NCBI GenBank assembly: GCA_016791425.1
Contig: JAEUMQ010000001.1
Coordinates: forward strand, 189,138 to 253,137
DNA: 64,000 bases
Direction: 5' to 3'
Origin: Hyphomonadaceae bacterium
Lineage (GTDB): Bacteria; Pseudomonadota; Alphaproteobacteria; Caulobacterales; Aquidulcibacteraceae
Shown one piece after another: positions 56,805 through 64,000 of the stretch. A program made the position numbers and the translations under genes. The notes beneath the pieces were generated by a model, which made no database searches, was not told where the DNA came from, and saw only the letters and a list, made by a program, of their open reading frames with translations. Every line of letters starts with the position of its first letter. Position 1 is the first letter of the stretch.

Positions 56805-57809
56805 GTGCGTCCCGCCGACATCCTCTGCTCCAAGCCGGCGGGCCTCTATTGCGCGCCGGGCGACTTCTACATCGACCCGATGCGCCCGGTGGACCGCGCC
56901 CTCATCACCCACGGCCATTCCGACCACGCCCGCGCCGGCCATGGCGCCGTGATGGCGACGCGCGAGACGCTCGCCATCATGGCCGAGCGCTATGGCGCCG
57001 ATTTCGCCGCCGCCACGCAGCCGACCGCGTACGGCGAGACGCATACGATCGGCGACGCCCGCGTGCGCTTCGCGCCCGCCGGCCACGTGCTCGGCTCAGC
57101 GCAGATCGTGGTCGAAGCCGGCGGCGTGCGCATGGTCGTTTCCGGCGACTACAAGCGCAAGCGCGACCCGACCTGCCCGCTCTTCGAGCCCGTCCCTTGC
57201 GACGTCTTCATCTCCGAAGCGACGTTCGCCTTGCCGGTGTTCCGCCATCCCGAACCCGAAGCCGAGATCGCCAAGCTCCTGCGCTCCGTCGCCGCCAACC
57301 CCGAGCGCACGCATCTCGTCGGCTGCTACGCGCTCGGCAAGGCGCAGCGTGTGATCATGCTCTTGCGCGAGGCGGGCTACGCCAAGCCCATCTACATCCA
57401 CGGCGCGATGGAGAAGCTCTGCGCGCTCTACGAGAGCTTCGGCGTGCGCCTCGGCGAATTGCTCCCAGCCACATCGCCCACGAAGAAGGACTTCGCCGGC
57501 GAGATCGTCATCGCGCCGCCCTCCGCGATGGCCGACCGCTGGAGCCGCCGCTTCGCGGACCCGGTCGATTGCTTCGCGTCCGGATGGATGCGCATCAAGC
57601 AGCGCGCCAAGCAGCGCGGGGTGGAATTGCCGCTGGTGATCTCCGACCACGCCGACTGGGACGAACTGACTTCCACGGTGAAAGAGATAGCCCCCGGCGA
57701 ACTCTGGATCACCCACGGCCGCGACGACGCTTTGGCCCGCTGGGCCGAACTTGAAGGGTTCAAGGCGCGTCCGCTACATCTAGTAGGCTTCGAGGACGAA
57801 GACGACTGA
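56805..57809 (+). CDS. ligase-associated MBL-fold exonuclease
   Basis: 334 residues from GTG 56805 (GGAAG upstream). Metallo-beta-lactamase motifs: THGHSDHA (His36, His38, Asp40, His41), GHVLGSAQ, SGDYKRKRDPT, SEATFALPVF, and the final DHADWDEL and THGRDDAL. This beta-CASP-less group is the exonuclease of the ligase-associated set. It shares its promoter region with the divergent helicase (67 bp) and is followed by two membrane-protein genes and the ligase. Confidence 0.87.
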   Translation: MRPADILCSKPAGLYCAPGDFYIDPMRPVDRALITHGHSDHARAGHGAVMATRETLAIMAERYGADFAAATQPTAYGETHTIGDARVRFAPAGHVLGSAQIVVEAGGVRMVVSGDYKRKRDPTCPLFEPVPCDVFISEATFALPVFRHPEPEAEIAKLLRSVAANPERTHLVGCYALGKAQRVIMLLREAGYAKPIYIHGAMEKLCALYESFGVRLGELLPATSPTKKDFAGEIVIAPPSAMADRWSRRFADPVDCFASGWMRIKQRAKQRGVELPLVISDHADWDELTSTVKEIAPGELWITHGRDDALARWAELEGFKARPLHLVGFEDEDD

Positions 57810-57835
57810 GTACGCTGATCGACGTTGGGGGGACG

Positions 57836-58147
57836 ATGCCCAGTATACTGGAGAGCGCACGCAACGGCATTGCCGCTCTACGTGGCGCAATTGTCGCGAT
57901 CATCGTCTTTCAATTGTTGATCCTGGCGATCGTTATTGCGGGAGGTTGGCTCATCTGGAGTCATCTGGACAGGGCCGTGATCTCATCCAGCAACGCCAGT
58001 TCCGAAGCCATCCGTTCGCGCATCGCAGCAGAAGAGGCCGTCGGTCTCGCTCGCCAAGCGGCCTGCGCGACGGCTCGGCATCAACAAGCGGCGGAGGGTT
58101 GGCCGGGGACACCCTCCGTCTGCGATCAGACGGTGAATCGACCATGA
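57836..58147 (+). CDS. 103-residue membrane protein of the ligase cluster
   Basis: GGGGGG precedes the ATG. One hydrophobic helix (about 18-43, AIVAIIVFQLLILAIVIAGGW) is followed by a Ser/Ala-rich helix (NASSEAIRSRIAAEEAVGLA) and a short Cys-containing tail. No family recognised. Its stop overlaps the next start (ATGA). Position between the exonuclease and ligase genes is the only hint of function. Confidence 0.6.
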   Translation: MPSILESARNGIAALRGAIVAIIVFQLLILAIVIAGGWLIWSHLDRAVISSSNASSEAIRSRIAAEEAVGLARQAACATARHQQAAEGWPGTPSVCDQTVNRP

Positions 58148-58848
58148 CCTACCGCACCCTCGCGCCGGACAAGATCGTTGAGACGCTGGAGCGTCTCCAC
58201 GCGCGCATAAAAGAGCGCTTCCCGGACGCCGGTCTGGAGAAGGTCTCCGCCGACGTCACCGAGCTTGCCAGAACCACGGCCGCGCGCGCTGCGCAGCTGG
58301 CGCGGCCGTTCCTGTGGCTGCGCCTGCTCCTGATCGCGCTCGTGATCGCGGGGCTCGCCGCGCAGATCTATGCCGCGCGTTTCCTGCATGTCTCCAGCGC
58401 CGCCGTCGATGCGCCCGAGTTCATGCAGGGCCTGGAATCCGCGGTGAACCTGCTCATTCTCTTTGGCGGCGCGGTCTGGTTCCTGCTCACGCTGGAGGAG
58501 CGCATCAAGCGCGGCCGCGCGCTCGCCGCGCTGCATGAGCTGCGCTCGCTCGCGCATGTGATCGACATGCACCAGCTCACCAAGGACCCGACATTGGTCG
58601 TCGGCGGCAATCGTACGGCTGCTTCGCCGGTGCGCGAAATGAGCCAGTTCGAGCTGACCCGCTACCTCGATTATTGCGCCGAGATGCTGGCGCTGATCGG
58701 CAAGCTGGCGGCGCTCTACGGCGAGCGCCTGCGCGATCCGGTCATCGTCGAGGCCGTCAACGACATCGAGAACCTTACGGCCAATCTCGGCCGCAAGATC
58801 TGGCAGAAGATCACCATCATCGGCCAGCTCGTGGAGCGTAAGGGCTGA
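58144..58848 (+). CDS. 234-residue membrane protein of the ligase cluster
   Basis: Coupled to the previous gene by ATGA. N-terminal helical part (YRTLAPDKIVETLERLHARI), two membrane helices (about 58-78 and 95-115: LWLRLLLIALVIAGLAAQIY and NLLILFGGAVWFLLTLEERI), then a cytoplasmic helical domain containing RYLDYCAEMLALIGKLAALY and KIWQKITIIGQLVERKG. Known as a conserved hypothetical; no enzyme motif. A REP pair follows. Confidence 0.62.
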   Translation: MTYRTLAPDKIVETLERLHARIKERFPDAGLEKVSADVTELARTTAARAAQLARPFLWLRLLLIALVIAGLAAQIYAARFLHVSSAAVDAPEFMQGLESAVNLLILFGGAVWFLLTLEERIKRGRALAALHELRSLAHVIDMHQLTKDPTLVVGGNRTAASPVREMSQFELTRYLDYCAEMLALIGKLAALYGERLRDPVIVEAVNDIENLTANLGRKIWQKITIIGQLVERKG

Positions 58849-58862
58849 CGCCGCAGGAAGTG

Positions 58863-59103
58863 CTCCCCCTCCCCTTGAGGGGCTCCGGAGCGATCGGAAA
58901 TCGATCCAGTGGATCGATTTCCGCGAAGGAGGCCACGAGCCCTAGCGAGTGGCTGGGGTAGGGGGCGGGGTGTTGCGCGACGCAGGTCGCAACGCGGCGA
59001 AGTCCTTTCGATCGTCGATGTCCGCGCCTATCTCGGTTCAACGCATGCTCGGTCCGCGGAGGCTCACCCCACCCCCTGCCCCCTCCCCTCAAGGGGAGGG
59101 GAC
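58863..59103. repeat. paired REP (type B) with extra hairpin insertion
   Basis: Right half CACCCCACCCCCTGCCCC then CTCCCCTCAAGGGGAGGGG (59065-59102) is standard. The left half begins CTCCCCCTCCCCTTGAGGGG and resumes at TGGGGTAGGGGGCGGGGTG, but between them lies about 70 bp containing a perfect 12-bp stem GGAAATCGATCC/GGATCGATTTCC (58896-58922). The element ends 23 bp before the ligase start. Confidence 0.65.
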
Positions 59104-59125
59104 GCAGATCCTGCACCAGCCGTAG

Positions 59126-60715
59126 ATGCATGCGTTCGCCGAACTTCTCGATCGTCTGATCCTCACGTCGTCGCGCAACGGCAAGCTCGACGCGTTGAAG
59201 ACGTACTTCGCCGAGACTCCCGATCCTGATCGCGGCTATGCGCTCGCCGCCGTCGCCGGCGAGCTCTCCTTCCCCTTCGCCAAGCCCGCGCTTCTGCGCA
59301 ATCTCGCGGCCGCGCGCGTCGATGGGCAATTGCTGGCGCTATCCTACGATTATGTCGGCGATCTCGCGGAAACTGTCGCGCTCGTCTGGCCGACCAGGCA
59401 CGGCGCCAATCGCGCGCCCACGCTCGGCGAGGTCGTCGAAGGCCTGAAGCTGGCCGGCAAGCTCGATGCGCCGCGCCTCCTCGAAAACTGGCTCGACGCC
59501 CTGGCCGCCACCGAACGCTGGGCGCTCCTCAAGCTCGTCACCGGCGGCTTGCGCATCGGCGCCGGCGCGCGTCTCGCCAAGCAGGCGCTCGCCGACTGGT
59601 CCCATAAGCCCGTCGCCGACATCGAGGAGCTCTGGCATGGCCTCTCCCCGCCCTATCTCGATCTCTTCGCCTGGCTGGAAAACAAAGCTCCGAAACCGGA
59701 AAATCGGTCCCTGGCGCCCTTCCGCCCGGTGATGCTCGCCCACGCGCTGGAGGAAGCCGACCGCGCGAAGCTCGATCCAGCCGACTTCGCCGTCGAATGG
59801 AAATGGGACGGCGTGCGCGTCCAGGCCGTCTCCGACCGCGGGCGTTGCCGGCTCTACACCCGCACCGGCGAGGATGTCGGCCACGCCTTCCCCGACCTGC
59901 TGGAAGCCTTGCGCTTCGAAGGCGTGCTCGACGGCGAGATGTTGGTGCGCGGCGCCGACGGCGGCGTGGCGCCGTTCAACGATCTGCAGCAACGCCTGAA
60001 CCGCAAGAAGCCCGACCCGAAGCTCATCGCCCGCTTCCCCGCCTTCATCCGCGCCTACGACCTCCTCATCGACGGCGCGGAGGACCTGCGCACGCAGACC
60101 TATCGTCAGCGCCGCGAGCGACTGGAAGCGTTCGTCTCCCGCATCGCAACCGCGCGCATCGATCTTTCGCCCCAGATCGAGAGCGCCGATTGGCCGCTCC
60201 TCGATGATCTGCGCAAATCTCCCAGCGTCGCCGCCGAAGGCCTGATGCTGAAGCGCTGGGACAGTCCCTACCTCGCCGGGCGTCCGCACGGCCTGTGGTT
60301 CAAATGGAAACGCGATCCCCATCTCGTCGATTGCGTGCTCATGTACGCCCAGCGCGGCCACGGGCGGCGCAGCTCGCTCTATTCGGACTTCACCTTCGGC
60401 GTCTGGCGCGGCCCAGAAGGCGAAGAAGAGCTGACGCCCGTCGGCAAGGCCTATTTCGGCTTCACCGACGAAGAGCTTCGCCTGCTCGACCAATATGTCC
60501 GCGAGCACACTGCCGACCGCTTTGGCCCCGTCCGCGCCGTCAAGGCCGACCAGGACGAGGGGCTGGTCCTGGAAATCGCGTTCGAGAACCTCGCACGCTC
60601 CGCCCGGCACAAGTCCGGGCTCGCCATGCGCTTCCCGCGCATCAGCCGCATCCGCTGGGACAAGGCCGCCCGCGAGGCCGACACGGTGGAGACGCTGGAG
60701 AAACTTCTGACCTGA
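59126..60715 (+). CDS. ATP-dependent DNA ligase of the ligase-associated cluster
   Basis: 529 residues. An N-terminal helical domain (MHAFAELLDRLILTSSRNGK, TPDPDRGYALAAVAGELSFP) precedes the nucleotidyltransferase core: adenylated Lys226 in EWKWDGVRVQA, LYTRTGEDV (motif III-like), GVLDGEMLV (IIIa), EGLMLKRWDSPYLAG (IV/V), WFKWKRDP. The OB-fold domain ends with FPRISRIRWDKAAREAD. It seals nicks in the ligase-associated damage response. No strong ribosome site is seen at the start, which directly follows a REP pair. Confidence 0.88.
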   Translation: MHAFAELLDRLILTSSRNGKLDALKTYFAETPDPDRGYALAAVAGELSFPFAKPALLRNLAAARVDGQLLALSYDYVGDLAETVALVWPTRHGANRAPTLGEVVEGLKLAGKLDAPRLLENWLDALAATERWALLKLVTGGLRIGAGARLAKQALADWSHKPVADIEELWHGLSPPYLDLFAWLENKAPKPENRSLAPFRPVMLAHALEEADRAKLDPADFAVEWKWDGVRVQAVSDRGRCRLYTRTGEDVGHAFPDLLEALRFEGVLDGEMLVRGADGGVAPFNDLQQRLNRKKPDPKLIARFPAFIRAYDLLIDGAEDLRTQTYRQRRERLEAFVSRIATARIDLSPQIESADWPLLDDLRKSPSVAAEGLMLKRWDSPYLAGRPHGLWFKWKRDPHLVDCVLMYAQRGHGRRSSLYSDFTFGVWRGPEGEEELTPVGKAYFGFTDEELRLLDQYVREHTADRFGPVRAVKADQDEGLVLEIAFENLARSARHKSGLAMRFPRISRIRWDKAAREADTVETLEKLLT

Positions 60716-60765
60716 AGCAAGCTTTCAGCGAACGCTAAAACATCGCTGTTAGGATGAACGATCTC

Positions 60766-60784
60766 TTAGCGGGCTCTTAACCAT
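60766..60784. promoter_or_regulatory. CtrA-like box at receiver-protein start
   Basis: TTAG-CGGGCTC-TTAA (60766-60780), one mismatch from TTAA-N7-TTAA, continuing as TTAACCAT (60777-60784, the CtrA half-site) which covers the ATG at 60783. Binding here would block the start region. Confidence 0.45.
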
Positions 60785-61661
60785 GTCTGGCGCGTTCGAC
60801 ATCACCGAGATCACGGCGCTCGTGGTCGACGCCAATTTCTATTACCGCAAGACCGCGCACGGCGTCCTGCGCCTCGCGGGCATCCGCAAGGTGCTGACCG
60901 CCGAGACGGTGGAGGAGGCGCTCGACCTCATCCAGCGTCTTAAGCCCAACGTGATGCTGACCGAATGGATGCCCGGCCCCCTGGGCGAGCTCGAATTCAT
61001 CCGCCAGGTGCGCCAAGGCGAGGACATCCCGAACCGCGCCATGCCGATCCTGGTGCTCTCCAGCCGCCGCCGCCAGCTCGACGTGGAGGCCGCGCGCGCC
61101 GCCGGCGCCGACGGCTACCTGATGAAGCCCGTCTCCGCCGCTTCCGTGGCGATCAAGATTGCGAACGTGGTGGGCCGCCCCCGTCCCTTCATCGCGACCG
61201 CGACCTATTCCGGCCCATGCCGCCGGCGCAAGCGAACGCCAGCCTATGCCGGGCCGTTCCGCAGGCTGACGGATCTGCATGCCGAGCGCACGGCATCGGA
61301 CATGGACGAGGATGTCCGCGCCGCGCTGCGCCGTGCGCGCGTCGCGGCCCTCACCCGCGACGCATTGGCGCTCAAAACCGACGACCCGGCCGGCGCCCGC
61401 GCCGTCTACGCCTCCTCGCTTGAGCTGCGCGCCATGGCCGAGGAGATCGCCGACGCCGCGCTCTCGCTCGGGGCCAACGAGCTCGTGCGTTACCTGGAGG
61501 CCGCCGGCGTCACCGACAGGCTCGATCCCGAAGCGGTGCGCACCCACGTGCAGGCGCTCTTCCAGCTCGCGCACCTGCCGAGCGTGCTCACCAAGGAGCG
61601 CGAGGACCTCGCCGTTAGCCTCCGCACGATGGTCGATAAGAAGCTCAAGCCCGCCGCTTAG
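60783..61661 (+). CDS. receiver-domain protein with degenerate phosphosite
   Basis: 292 residues. The first 125 follow the CheY fold: ALVVDANFYYRKTAHGVLR, LIQRLKPNVMLTEWMPGPLG, MPILVLSSRRRQ, and GADGYLMKPVSAAS with Lys115. The acidic pair is reduced to Asp16-Ala17, and the phosphorylated Asp is Glu61 (TEW), which could mimic a permanently active state. The C-terminal part (about 150-292) is helical and of unknown type. A CtrA-like site overlaps the start. Confidence 0.78.
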   Translation: MSGAFDITEITALVVDANFYYRKTAHGVLRLAGIRKVLTAETVEEALDLIQRLKPNVMLTEWMPGPLGELEFIRQVRQGEDIPNRAMPILVLSSRRRQLDVEAARAAGADGYLMKPVSAASVAIKIANVVGRPRPFIATATYSGPCRRRKRTPAYAGPFRRLTDLHAERTASDMDEDVRAALRRARVAALTRDALALKTDDPAGARAVYASSLELRAMAEEIADAALSLGANELVRYLEAAGVTDRLDPEAVRTHVQALFQLAHLPSVLTKEREDLAVSLRTMVDKKLKPAA

Positions 61662-61717
61662 AGCGTGATCGGACAAAGTGGAAACCGGTTTGATTCAATC
61701 TGAAGCAAACTTGCTCT
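61660..61717. repeat. intergenic palindrome (AGAGC...GCTCT type)
   Basis: Outer arms AGAGC/GCTCT enclose AAACCGGTTT (61682-61691) and AGCAA/TTGCT. The left part (GTGATCGGACAAAGTGGAAAC) resembles a palindrome scattered in Rhizobiales and other alphaproteobacteria. It lies between convergent genes and could work as a terminator. Confidence 0.55.
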
Positions 61718-61726
61718 GAGTCAGGG

Positions 61727-62347
61727 TCATTTCCGCGGCAGCTTCGCCAGCCCGCCGAGGATGAGCGCCGCCGCGAACGCGCTCGCCTCCTGGACGTCCG
61801 GCGGATCGCGCCGCAACATCGCTTCGCCGATATCCGTCGCCATGCCGATGCAGGCGCAGGTGAGATAATCGGCGTCCACCGCCGGCGCCATGCCGCGCAC
61901 GATCGCTTCTTCGATGCTGGCGCGCACTTCCTGATAGACCGCCTTCATCTCCGGCGTATCGGAGCGCACGTGCGGCGAGCGCTCCGTGAACGGCGTCGCC
62001 CCATCGACATGCTCGCCGCGCAGAAAGCTGAAATAGGCAAAGAGCGCGCGGCGGATGAAATCCTCGAAATCGCCGGCATCCTCGCGCGCGGCGCGCAGCA
62101 TCGGGCGGAAGCGGCGCGCCCCGTCGTCGGCAAGCGCCTCGTACACTTCCTCCTTGGAGCGGAAATAATTGTAGAAGGTCCCCGACGCGAGCTCGGTGCC
62201 GCGGATGATGTCGCGCACCGTTGAAGCTTCATAGCCGAGCTCGGCGAACACCCGCTTGGCGGCCTTGAGGATAGCGTCGCGATTCGCTGCCTTGGCGCGT
62301 TCGCGCTTGCCGTCAGGCGTCGTCTCGGCGGCCGAGTCCTGCGTCAT
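61727..62347 (-). CDS. TetR-family regulator
   Basis: 206 residues. The N-terminal HTH (ANRDAILKAAKRVFAELGYEA, STVRDIIRGTELASGTFYNY) is textbook TetR. The ligand domain has ALFAYFSFLRGEHVDGATPF and TCACIGMATDIGEAMLRRD. Ligand and targets unknown. Convergent with the receiver gene; the next upstream gene (62378) is on the same strand. Confidence 0.85.
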   Translation of the reverse strand: MTQDSAAETTPDGKRERAKAANRDAILKAAKRVFAELGYEASTVRDIIRGTELASGTFYNYFRSKEEVYEALADDGARRFRPMLRAAREDAGDFEDFIRRALFAYFSFLRGEHVDGATPFTERSPHVRSDTPEMKAVYQEVRASIEEAIVRGMAPAVDADYLTCACIGMATDIGEAMLRRDPPDVQEASAFAAALILGGLAKLPRK

Positions 62348-62377
62348 CCGCGGATGTTGCGGAAAGATGACGAAGTG

Positions 62378-62872
62378 TCAATGTTCGCCGCCGGCCTCGG
62401 ATGTCGGCGCAAGGACATAGGCGATCGTCACCCGCGCGCCGCCCTCCGCCGGCATGATCGAGATATCGACGCGCTCCGCCCCTCGTGCGGCTGCGAGCTG
62501 CCGGATCGGGCCGTTGGCGGCGTCCGAAACCGCGCCGAACTCGCGTTGCAGCCGCCCCTTGTAGAAATCGCCGACCGCGCGCGGCGCCTGGTCGGTGCTG
62601 AAGGTGACAAGCCCGCCCGGCTCGCCGGAGGGCGCGGTGGCTTGCGAGATCTCGATGGCGGCGCCGGGACGCAAAGGCGCATAGGCCGGCAGATTGAACG
62701 GCGCGCTCAGCGGCGCCTGGGGCACGCCGTCATCGTCCGAGGGCGGAATGGCGTCCGGCAGCTCCTCTTCCTCGACCGGAGCCGGCGGCGTGTACTTCAC
62801 CGCCGTCTCGCCGCAAGCCGCCGCCAGGCACGCAAGCATCGCCGCAATGAAGATTCCGGCGGTGCGCCTCAT
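62378..62872 (-). CDS. lipoprotein of unknown function
   Basis: 164 residues, lipobox LAAAC after a short signal peptide (RTAGIFIAAMLACLA). ATG 62872 follows GGGGGATGGG. An acidic, proline-rich linker (VEEEELPDAIPPSDDDGVPQ) precedes a small alpha/beta domain (PGAAIEISQATAPSGEPGGL, RVDISIMPAEGGARVTIAYV). No match in memory. Confidence 0.65.
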   Translation of the reverse strand: MRRTAGIFIAAMLACLAAACGETAVKYTPPAPVEEEELPDAIPPSDDDGVPQAPLSAPFNLPAYAPLRPGAAIEISQATAPSGEPGGLVTFSTDQAPRAVGDFYKGRLQREFGAVSDAANGPIRQLAAARGAERVDISIMPAEGGARVTIAYVLAPTSEAGGEH

Positions 62873-62954
62873 CCCATCCCCCACGCTTGGGCTGTTCTTA
62901 GCGCATCCCGCGAGGCGCGCGAGGGGCGCCGCGCGCGTCCAATTTGCACAGCCT

Positions 62955-64000
62955 CTACCTGCGCAACCGCAGCCCGACGAGCGCCTCCATGACGTCGTCG
63001 GCGCCGGCGCGGTGGCCCGGATCGGCCCGATGCGCCAGCTCCGCGCGCGCCACCAGCGCGTCGCTCCGCCACAGCCAATAGCTGAGGCGCGTATCGAACT
63101 CCCGCCCGCTCGGAACCGCCGAGATCGCCGACGGCGCAAAGCGCAGATGCGCGCGCCCCCATTCGTCCGATTGCGGCAGCAGGGCGAAGAATGTGCCGTC
63201 CTCCACCCGCAGCGGCTGCGAGACTGAAAGCGTCAGCGCACCTGACGCGCCGGAGGCGGCGAACGCCGAGGGGATGGCGTTCACCCGGAGCGCGGCGGAG
63301 AATGCGCTGGTGATGAGCGGCGTGGCGCGCAGCCACTCGCCGCCTGACAGACTGGTGCGCCCGAACTCGCCCGCCAGCGCCGCCTGCACCGGTCCCCCGC
63401 CCGGCGACCACGACACCGACATGCCCGCGAACGTCGTCGCCGCATCCGGCGCCTCCCCCCAGATCGAGGTCCAGGTCGAGCCGAGCGCCGCGCCCTCCTC
63501 GCGCATGCCCCCGAGCGTGAACGCCGCCTGCGCCGGTCCGATCGTCTCCTCGTAGCGCACCGCTGACGCCATGCGCGTGCTCTCGCCGAATGTCGGCCCC
63601 AGCTGCGCCTGGCTCGATTGCGAGACGAACGAGAGTTGCCCGCTTCCCACCGGCCGCGACACCGATACCGCAAGGTCTGAGCCCGCGAACGCCAGGTGCG
63701 CGTTCGCATCGGCCCCGACCCGCGTCTCGTCATAGGCCGGCGTGTGCGCGCCCATAGCGATCCGCACGCCGTCGCCGAGCGCGGTCTCCGCGCGAAACGG
63801 CGTGTCGGGCTGTTCGTGCAGGCGCCGCGCGAGCGCTTGCGGCGGCGCCGGCTCCGCATCCGCGAAGCGCGCCGAGATCGGTCCGTCGTCGCCGTCCGTC
63901 TGGCGCCACAGCACCGGCGCCTGTTGCGCTGCGACGTCCGGCAGACCCGCGCTCAACCAGCTGCGCGCGAGCGAGACATCGAAGCTGCGGCCATAGGAAT
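62955..64000 (-). CDS. C-terminal part of a large secreted protein (possibly S8 peptidase/autotransporter type)
   Basis: The frame is open through the right edge: SYGRSFDVSLARSW continues into LSAGLPDVAAQ, so the TTG at 63956 is internal. The 348 visible residues are beta-rich with repeated strand pairs (AGSDLAVSVSRPVGSGQLSF, SAVRYEETIGPAQAAFTLGG, GALTLSVSQPLRVEDGTFFA) and end LVGLRLRR. The GRSFDVSLA segment and barrel-like alternation resemble the tail of Caulobacter-type S8 peptidases or autotransporters. The catalytic part is outside the window. Confidence 0.5.
   Translation of the reverse strand, partial: SYGRSFDVSLARSWLSAGLPDVAAQQAPVLWRQTDGDDGPISARFADAEPAPPQALARRLHEQPDTPFRAETALGDGVRIAMGAHTPAYDETRVGADANAHLAFAGSDLAVSVSRPVGSGQLSFVSQSSQAQLGPTFGESTRMASAVRYEETIGPAQAAFTLGGMREEGAALGSTWTSIWGEAPDAATTFAGMSVSWSPGGGPVQAALAGEFGRTSLSGGEWLRATPLITSAFSAALRVNAIPSAFAASGASGALTLSVSQPLRVEDGTFFALLPQSDEWGRAHLRFAPSAISAVPSGREFDTRLSYWLWRSDALVARAELAHRADPGHRAGADDVMEALVGLRLRR

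Overview
The window looks like a chromosomal segment of a GC-rich alphaproteobacterium, most likely of the Caulobacterales/Hyphomonadaceae type. The basis is a PodJ-like polarity protein, candidate CtrA boxes (TTAA-N7-TTAA), the alphaproteobacterial LexA motif (GTTC-N7-GTTC), a NadQ-like regulator, a TonB receptor beside a Zur regulator, and frequent REP-type palindromes. No rRNA, tRNA, CRISPR array, integrase, transposase or phage gene was recognised. Genes are tightly packed with many 1-8 nt overlaps. Long antisense open frames are common because of the GC bias and were ignored.

Layout. 1-7k: end of an OmpW-like gene, a von Willebrand A lipoprotein, a GIY-YIG-like gene behind two LexA boxes, a Zur/TonB-receptor pair and an NsrR/VOC pair. 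7-13k: a two-subunit molybdenum oxidoreductase (iorAB type) and two tandem CPA2 antiporters. 13-21k: hydrolase, crotonase and RibD-like genes, then a lignin beta-aryl-ether cluster (ligD, a second SDR, ligF, ligE) and a TauD dioxygenase. 21-32k: patatin lipoprotein, MFS transporter and assorted enzymes and regulators, including NadQ-like with a 5-formyl-THF cyclo-ligase and a CHAP hydrolase with a perfect CtrA box. 32-38k: ExoD-like protein, lipoproteins, a cytosine methyltransferase with Vsr, and an OmpA lipoprotein. 38-46k: a fatty-acid beta-oxidation operon (MerR regulator, acyl-CoA dehydrogenase, OsmC, two tiny membrane proteins, thiolase, FadJ-like) with a DUF559 nuclease gene between two REP sequences inserted before the last gene. 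46-53k: PodJ-like protein and a TSUP transporter with a TIGR02186-type partner. 53-61k: the ligase-associated DNA-damage cluster (phosphoesterase, DEXH helicase, MBL exonuclease, ATP-dependent ligase) carrying two unknown membrane proteins and two REP pairs, one inside the helicase reading frame. 61-64k: degenerate receiver protein, TetR regulator, lipoprotein, and the C-terminal part of a large secreted protein.

How the genes relate. Several regulator/target pairs can be read from local DNA: Zur with the TonB receptor, NsrR with itself and perhaps the VOC gene, the MerR regulator with the beta-oxidation operon, LexA with the GIY-YIG-like gene, DnaA and CtrA with podJ, and CtrA with the CHAP hydrolase. 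The lig genes together would oxidise the C-alpha alcohol of lignin dimers and cleave the beta-ether with glutathione. The glutathione-removing enzyme (LigG) is not in the window.

The most unusual signal is the REP family. Paired inverted REPs occur empty between the antiporters, around a DUF559 endonuclease gene, and as an in-frame insertion of about 45 codons in the helicase. This suggests a mobile palindromic element possibly linked to a DUF559 nuclease. All functional statements are inferred from sequence reading alone; no database search was run.
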